A stretch of 11,512 nucleotides of DNA. Origin: an uncultured Verrucomicrobiota bacterium (GTDB lineage Bacteria; Verrucomicrobiota; Verrucomicrobiae; Opitutales; Opitutaceae). Of the stretch, positions 7,264 through 11,512 are shown one piece after another. The translations under genes and the position numbers were made by a program. The DNA is taken from NCBI GenBank assembly GCA_946481225.1, contig CAMLNJ010000044.1, forward strand, positions 1 to 11,512, given 5' to 3'. The notes under the pieces were generated by a model. It had not been told where the DNA came from. It searched no databases and was given only the letters and a program-made list of their open reading frames with translations. Numbering within the stretch: the first letter of the stretch is position 1; each line of letters opens with the position of its first letter.

Positions 7264-9946
7264 GCAACGAGAGCGAAGCCGCCCGGCCGGACCCCGACGC
7301 GCTCCTCGCCTCGCTGCGCGCGGAGGAGGAGCGCGCCCGGCGCGGCCGTCTCAAGATCTTCCTCGGCATGTGTCCCGGCGTGGGCAAAACCCACGCCATG
7401 CTGCGCGCCGCCCATCGGGCGCGGACGGAAGGCGTCGAGGTGCTCGTCGGCGTGGCCGAGACCCACGGCCGGGCCGAGACCGCCGCGCTGCTCGCCGGCC
7501 TGCCGGCGCAGCCGCTCCGAACGGTCGAGCATCGCGGGGCGACGCTTGCCGAGCTCGACCTCGCGGGCCTCCTCGCCGCCCGGCCGCGCCTCGCGCTCGT
7601 GGACGAGCTGGCCCACACCAACGCCCCCGGTTCCGCGCATCCCAAGCGGTGGCAGGACGTGGTCGAGCTGCTCGAAGCCGGCGTCGACGTCTTCACCACG
7701 CTCAACATCCAGCACGTCGAATCCCGCGCCGACGCCGTCCGCCAGATCACCGGCGCGCCGGTCCATGAAACCGTGCCCGATTCGCTGCTCGACCTCGCCG
7801 ACGAGGTCGAGCTGATCGATCTCACCGCCGAGGGGCTCCGCGAGCGCCTGCGCGAGGGCAAGGTCTACCTCGGCGAACGCGCCGCCCACGCCGCCCAGAA
7901 TTTTTTTCGCGAGGAGAACCTCAACGCCCTCCGCGAACTCGCCCTCCGCTACACCGCCGAACGCGTGGACCGCCAGCTGCGCGCCCTCCGCCGCGGCGCG
8001 GTGAAAACCACGGTCTGGCGCAGCGGAGAACGTCTCCTTGTCGCGGTCGCGCCGAGTCCTTTCTCCACCCAGCTCGTCCGCTGGACGCGCCGTCTCGCCG
8101 CCGCCCAGGGCGCGCCGTGGCTCGCGGTCCACGTCGCCTTCCCCCGCCCGCTCCGCCCGGAGGCGCAGGCCTTGCTCGACAAGAACCTCGCCCTCGCGCG
8201 CGAGCTCGGCGCCGAACTGGTCCTCGCCCGGGGTGAAGACATTCCGCTCGCGCTCGTGCGGGTCGCGTTGGAGCACAACGCCACCCAGATCGTCGTCGGC
8301 AAACCGCGCGGCTCGCGCTGGCGCGACTGGCTCTCCGGCGGCTCGCTCGTGGACCGTCTCGTGCGCCTCGGCGGAAACATCGACATCTATGTCGTCCCCG
8401 CCGAGCCGGGTTCGCGGCGCCGCCCTCCCTGGGCGGACTTCGAGCCCATGTCGCGCGGCAACCCGCGCGAATACGCCCTCGCCGCGGGCCTTGTCGCGGC
8501 ATTTTCCGGAATCGGTCTCGTCCTGCCCGAACACTACTATCTGGCGGCCGGGCTGGCGCAGCTCCTAGGCGTCATCCTCCTCAGCCTGCGCGTCGGACGC
8601 CGGCCCGTGCTGCTGGCCGGCGTGCTCGGCGCGCTCGTCTGGAATTTCTTCTTCATCCCGCCGCGGTTCACGTTCGAGATCGACAAGGTCGAGGACGCGC
8701 TGCTCTTCGCGACCTATCTGGTGGTCGCGCTCGTCGCCGGCCAGCTGACGGCCCGGGTCCGCGCGCAGGTCGTCGACGAGCAGGCCCGCGAGCGGCGCGC
8801 CAGCGCCTTGCTCCGGCTCACCCGCGCGCTCGCCGAGGCGCGGACGCTGGACGACGGCGCCTTCGCGGCGCTGCGCCAGATCGACGAACTTTTTTCGGCG
8901 CAGTCGACCTTGCTGCTCGCGGCCGACGACGCCACCCCGCCGACGCCGCATTTCGCGGCGTCGGTCACGCTTGACGAAAAAGAACTGGGCGTCGCCCGCC
9001 TCGCCCACCTGCGGCGCCGGCCGACCGGTCGCTTCACCGACACGCTTCCGGGCTGCGCGGGCTTTTACCTTCCGCTGCTTCGGGAGGACGCCTCGCTCGG
9101 GGTCCTCGGCATCCATGTCCCTTCCGCGGGCACGCTCACGCTGGAGCAACGCGACCTGCTGGAGGCTTTCGCCCGCCAGCTCGCGCTGATGGCCGAGCGC
9201 GACCGGCTCGCCGCCGTGCAGGAACGCGAGCGGCTCCTCGCCGAGTCCGAAAAACTCCATCGCGCGCTTCTGGACAGCGTTTCCCACGAGTTGCGAACTC
9301 CGCTTGCGGTGATCACCGGTTCGCTGGAGAACCTCGCCGCCGACCCCGATCCGGTCCGGAAGGCGTCGCTTCTGCGGGAGACCCGCCTCGCCACGAGCCG
9401 GCTCAATCGCCTCGTCGGCAACCTGCTGGACCAAACCCGTCTCGAGTCGGGCACGCTCCGCCCGCGTCCGGACTGGTGCGATCCGCGGGACCTGATCAAC
9501 GCCGCGCTCGACGCCGCCCGCGAGGCGCTCGACGCCGACGCGCATCCGGTCGCGGTCGACCTGCCCGACGATCTTCCGCCCATACGCGCCGATTTCGCGC
9601 TCACCGAACAGGCCTTGGCCAATCTGCTGCTCAACGCGGCGCGCCACACTCCCGCCGGCACGCCGGTGTTCGTGACCGCCGGGATAGACCGCGGTGGCGA
9701 ACGCTTTTTCTTCACCGTGGCCGACCGCGGCCCCGGCCTGCCGGCGGCGATGAAGGACCGGCTTTTTCAGAAGTTCGCGCGCGGCGACGCGGCCAAGGCG
9801 GGCGGACTCGGTCTCGGTCTTTCGATCGTGCGGGGTTTCATCGTCGCGCAGGGAGGCGAGGTGGTCGTCGGCGAGAATCCCGACGGGCGCGGCGCGGTCT
9901 TCACCCTTTACCTGCCCCACGGGCGCCCGAACCCTGCGCCCGACGC

Positions 9947-9950
<4 letters not shown>
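7260..9950 (+). CDS. kdpD: Osmosensitive K+ channel sensor histidine kinase KdpD
   Basis: KdpD is the inner-membrane sensor of low K+ or high osmolarity that phosphorylates KdpE. The 896-residue protein is the normal length. In order it has the KdpD N-terminal domain with a Walker A loop GMCPGVGKT (36-44) and the conserved LVDELAHTNAPGS block (113-125); a universal-stress-protein-like domain (about 257-382); four membrane helices (DUF4118, about 404-497); a GAF-like linker (about 515-645); and the kinase core. The phospho-acceptor is His676 in SVSHELRTP. The ATPase has its N box around NLLLNAARHT (788-797), DRGPGLP (822-828) and GGLGLGLSIV (848-857), so the catalytic parts are complete. It starts in an ATGA overlap with kdpC and ends in one with kdpE, which suggests translational coupling. 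Confidence 0.96.
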
Positions 9951-10639
<689 letters not shown>

Positions 10640-10725
10640 ACCCCGAGACAGCTCGATCAGGGGGGCGGAGTCATGGCCAAAAGGCGGGGCGCCGTTCAGA
10701 TGCGAAAGGGTGCTTCCCGTCGACT
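10640..10725. other. Convergent intergenic gap between kdpE and the flippase-like gene
   Basis: This 86-base gap separates two genes ending toward each other. I see only a weak, bulged hairpin near 10641-10664 (CCCCGAG ... CTCG ... GGGG) and no T-run, so no terminator is called with confidence. Confidence 0.3.
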
Positions 10726-11512
10726 TCAAGTAAGCGAAACGGGCGCCCCCGCCCGCCCCTCCGCCGCCGTCTCCTCGACCGCAGGTAACACCGCCCCGCC
10801 GCGCAACTGGCGCCACAACGCCACGCCGCCCGCCAACACGTAGAGGTGATAGGTCGTCACACGCCAGATCAGGAGCGCCGGCCCCACCAGCGCCGCCGGC
10901 GCGAACAGCGGCAGCACCGCCCCCGACAACAGCTCCACGCTGCCGCCTCCCCCCGGCGCGACCACCAGCAGCGAGATCAGAAACAGACACCCTTGCAGCA
11001 GCATCAGCGGCAGCACCGGCGCCTCGACGCCAAGCGCGTAAAACGTGAGCGGGAGCACCCCGTAGCGGCAGCACCACTGCACCGCCGCCACCGCCACCGC
11101 CGCCGCAAAGCGCGTTTTCCCCAAGCGCCAGAAGCGCGCGATGTTGCCCGCCGTCCGTCGCGCCGCCGCCGCGAGCCGCTCGAGCCTGCCGCCGGCGCTC
11201 CTCCCGCGCCACGCACGCAGCGACAGCACGGCGCCCGGCGCCGCCACCGCGCCGAATCCGGCCAGCCAGGCGAGCGGATGCGCCGCCTCCCATCCCGCGG
11301 CCAGCTTCTCGCCAAGCCCGCTGCGCGCCAGCAACCCCGCCACCGCCACGGCCGCGAACGGCCAGAGCAACGAGAAGAAAATCACGTCCGCCGCCACATC
11401 CGCCGCGACGATGGCCAGCGAGGCCTCGGGCGGGATGCCCAGCCGGCGCGAGAGCGCCACGCGCACCGGGATGCCGCCCACCCCGCCCGGCGTGGCGGCC
11501 AGCGCGAACTCC
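10726..11512 (-). CDS. Flippase-like / lysylphosphatidylglycerol synthase transmembrane (UPF0104) family protein, 5' end cut by window edge
   Basis: The minus strand is open from the right edge to a TGA at 10726-10728, giving about 261 residues of the C-terminal part. The first visible residues, EFALAATPGGVGGIPVRVALSRRLG, match the family's conserved TPGGxGG(I/E)PxR stretch in mid-protein, so the reading clearly begins upstream, outside the window, and not at the internal GTG at 11481. Several hydrophobic segments follow, and the typical later block VVAPGGGGSVELLSGAVLPLFAP precedes a last helix near WRVTTYHLYVLAGGVALW. Families of this type are polytopic inner-membrane proteins, including the flippase half of MprF; the substrate of this one is unknown. 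It lacks any visible link to the kdp genes, being convergent with kdpE. Confidence 0.85.
   Translation of the reverse strand, partial: EFALAATPGGVGGIPVRVALSRRLGIPPEASLAIVAADVAADVIFFSLLWPFAAVAVAGLLARSGLGEKLAAGWEAAHPLAWLAGFGAVAAPGAVLSLRAWRGRSAGGRLERLAAAARRTAGNIARFWRLGKTRFAAAVAVAAVQWCCRYGVLPLTFYALGVEAPVLPLMLLQGCLFLISLLVVAPGGGGSVELLSGAVLPLFAPAALVGPALLIWRVTTYHLYVLAGGVALWRQLRGGAVLPAVEETAAEGRAGAPVSLT

Noticed and set aside
6933..8534. Minus-strand open frame of 533 codons opposite kdpC/kdpD
   Set aside because: Antisense shadow crossing two real genes, with compositionally biased translation.

Overview
The window is a very GC-rich, gene-dense stretch of an ordinary bacterial chromosome. The third-position G/C bias is strong enough to create long antisense shadow ORFs. 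Most starts lack a clear Shine-Dalgarno sequence. These traits, together with CACGG-type intergenic palindromes, suggest Verrucomicrobiota (Opitutales-like). That is an inference from style, not proof.

Left part (1-2535): on the minus strand, an adenine phosphoribosyltransferase gene (apt) is followed 17 bases later by a D-2-hydroxyacid dehydrogenase gene that runs off the left edge. Divergent from apt, on the plus strand, lies ppnP, a small cupin-type nucleoside phosphorylase. It ends at a perfect 12-bp hairpin, followed by a membrane-anchored FKBP-type peptidyl-prolyl isomerase. Apt and PpnP both handle salvage of nucleobases and nucleosides.

Centre (2536-10639): a complete high-affinity potassium uptake locus in the order kdpA-kdpB-kdpC-kdpD-kdpE. 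KdpA is the K+-selective subunit, KdpB the P-type ATPase, KdpC the small accessory subunit, and KdpD/KdpE the sensor kinase and response regulator that would switch the locus on. kdpC/kdpD and kdpD/kdpE overlap by ATGA. Ahead of kdpA is an AT-rich island with helically phased CTTAA repeats, a good candidate for the KdpE operator and promoter. No kdpF is visible. A palindromic CACGG/CCGTG element fills the kdpB-kdpC gap, and one arm of the same element overlies the kdpB start codon.

Right part (10640-11512): a minus-strand gene, convergent with kdpE and cut by the window edge, encodes a polytopic membrane protein of the UPF0104 / lysylphosphatidylglycerol-synthase transmembrane (flippase-like) family.

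I see no new defence, mobile or biosynthetic system. The most interesting material is non-coding: the dispersed palindromic repeat in the kdp operon and the phased operator-like repeats upstream of it.
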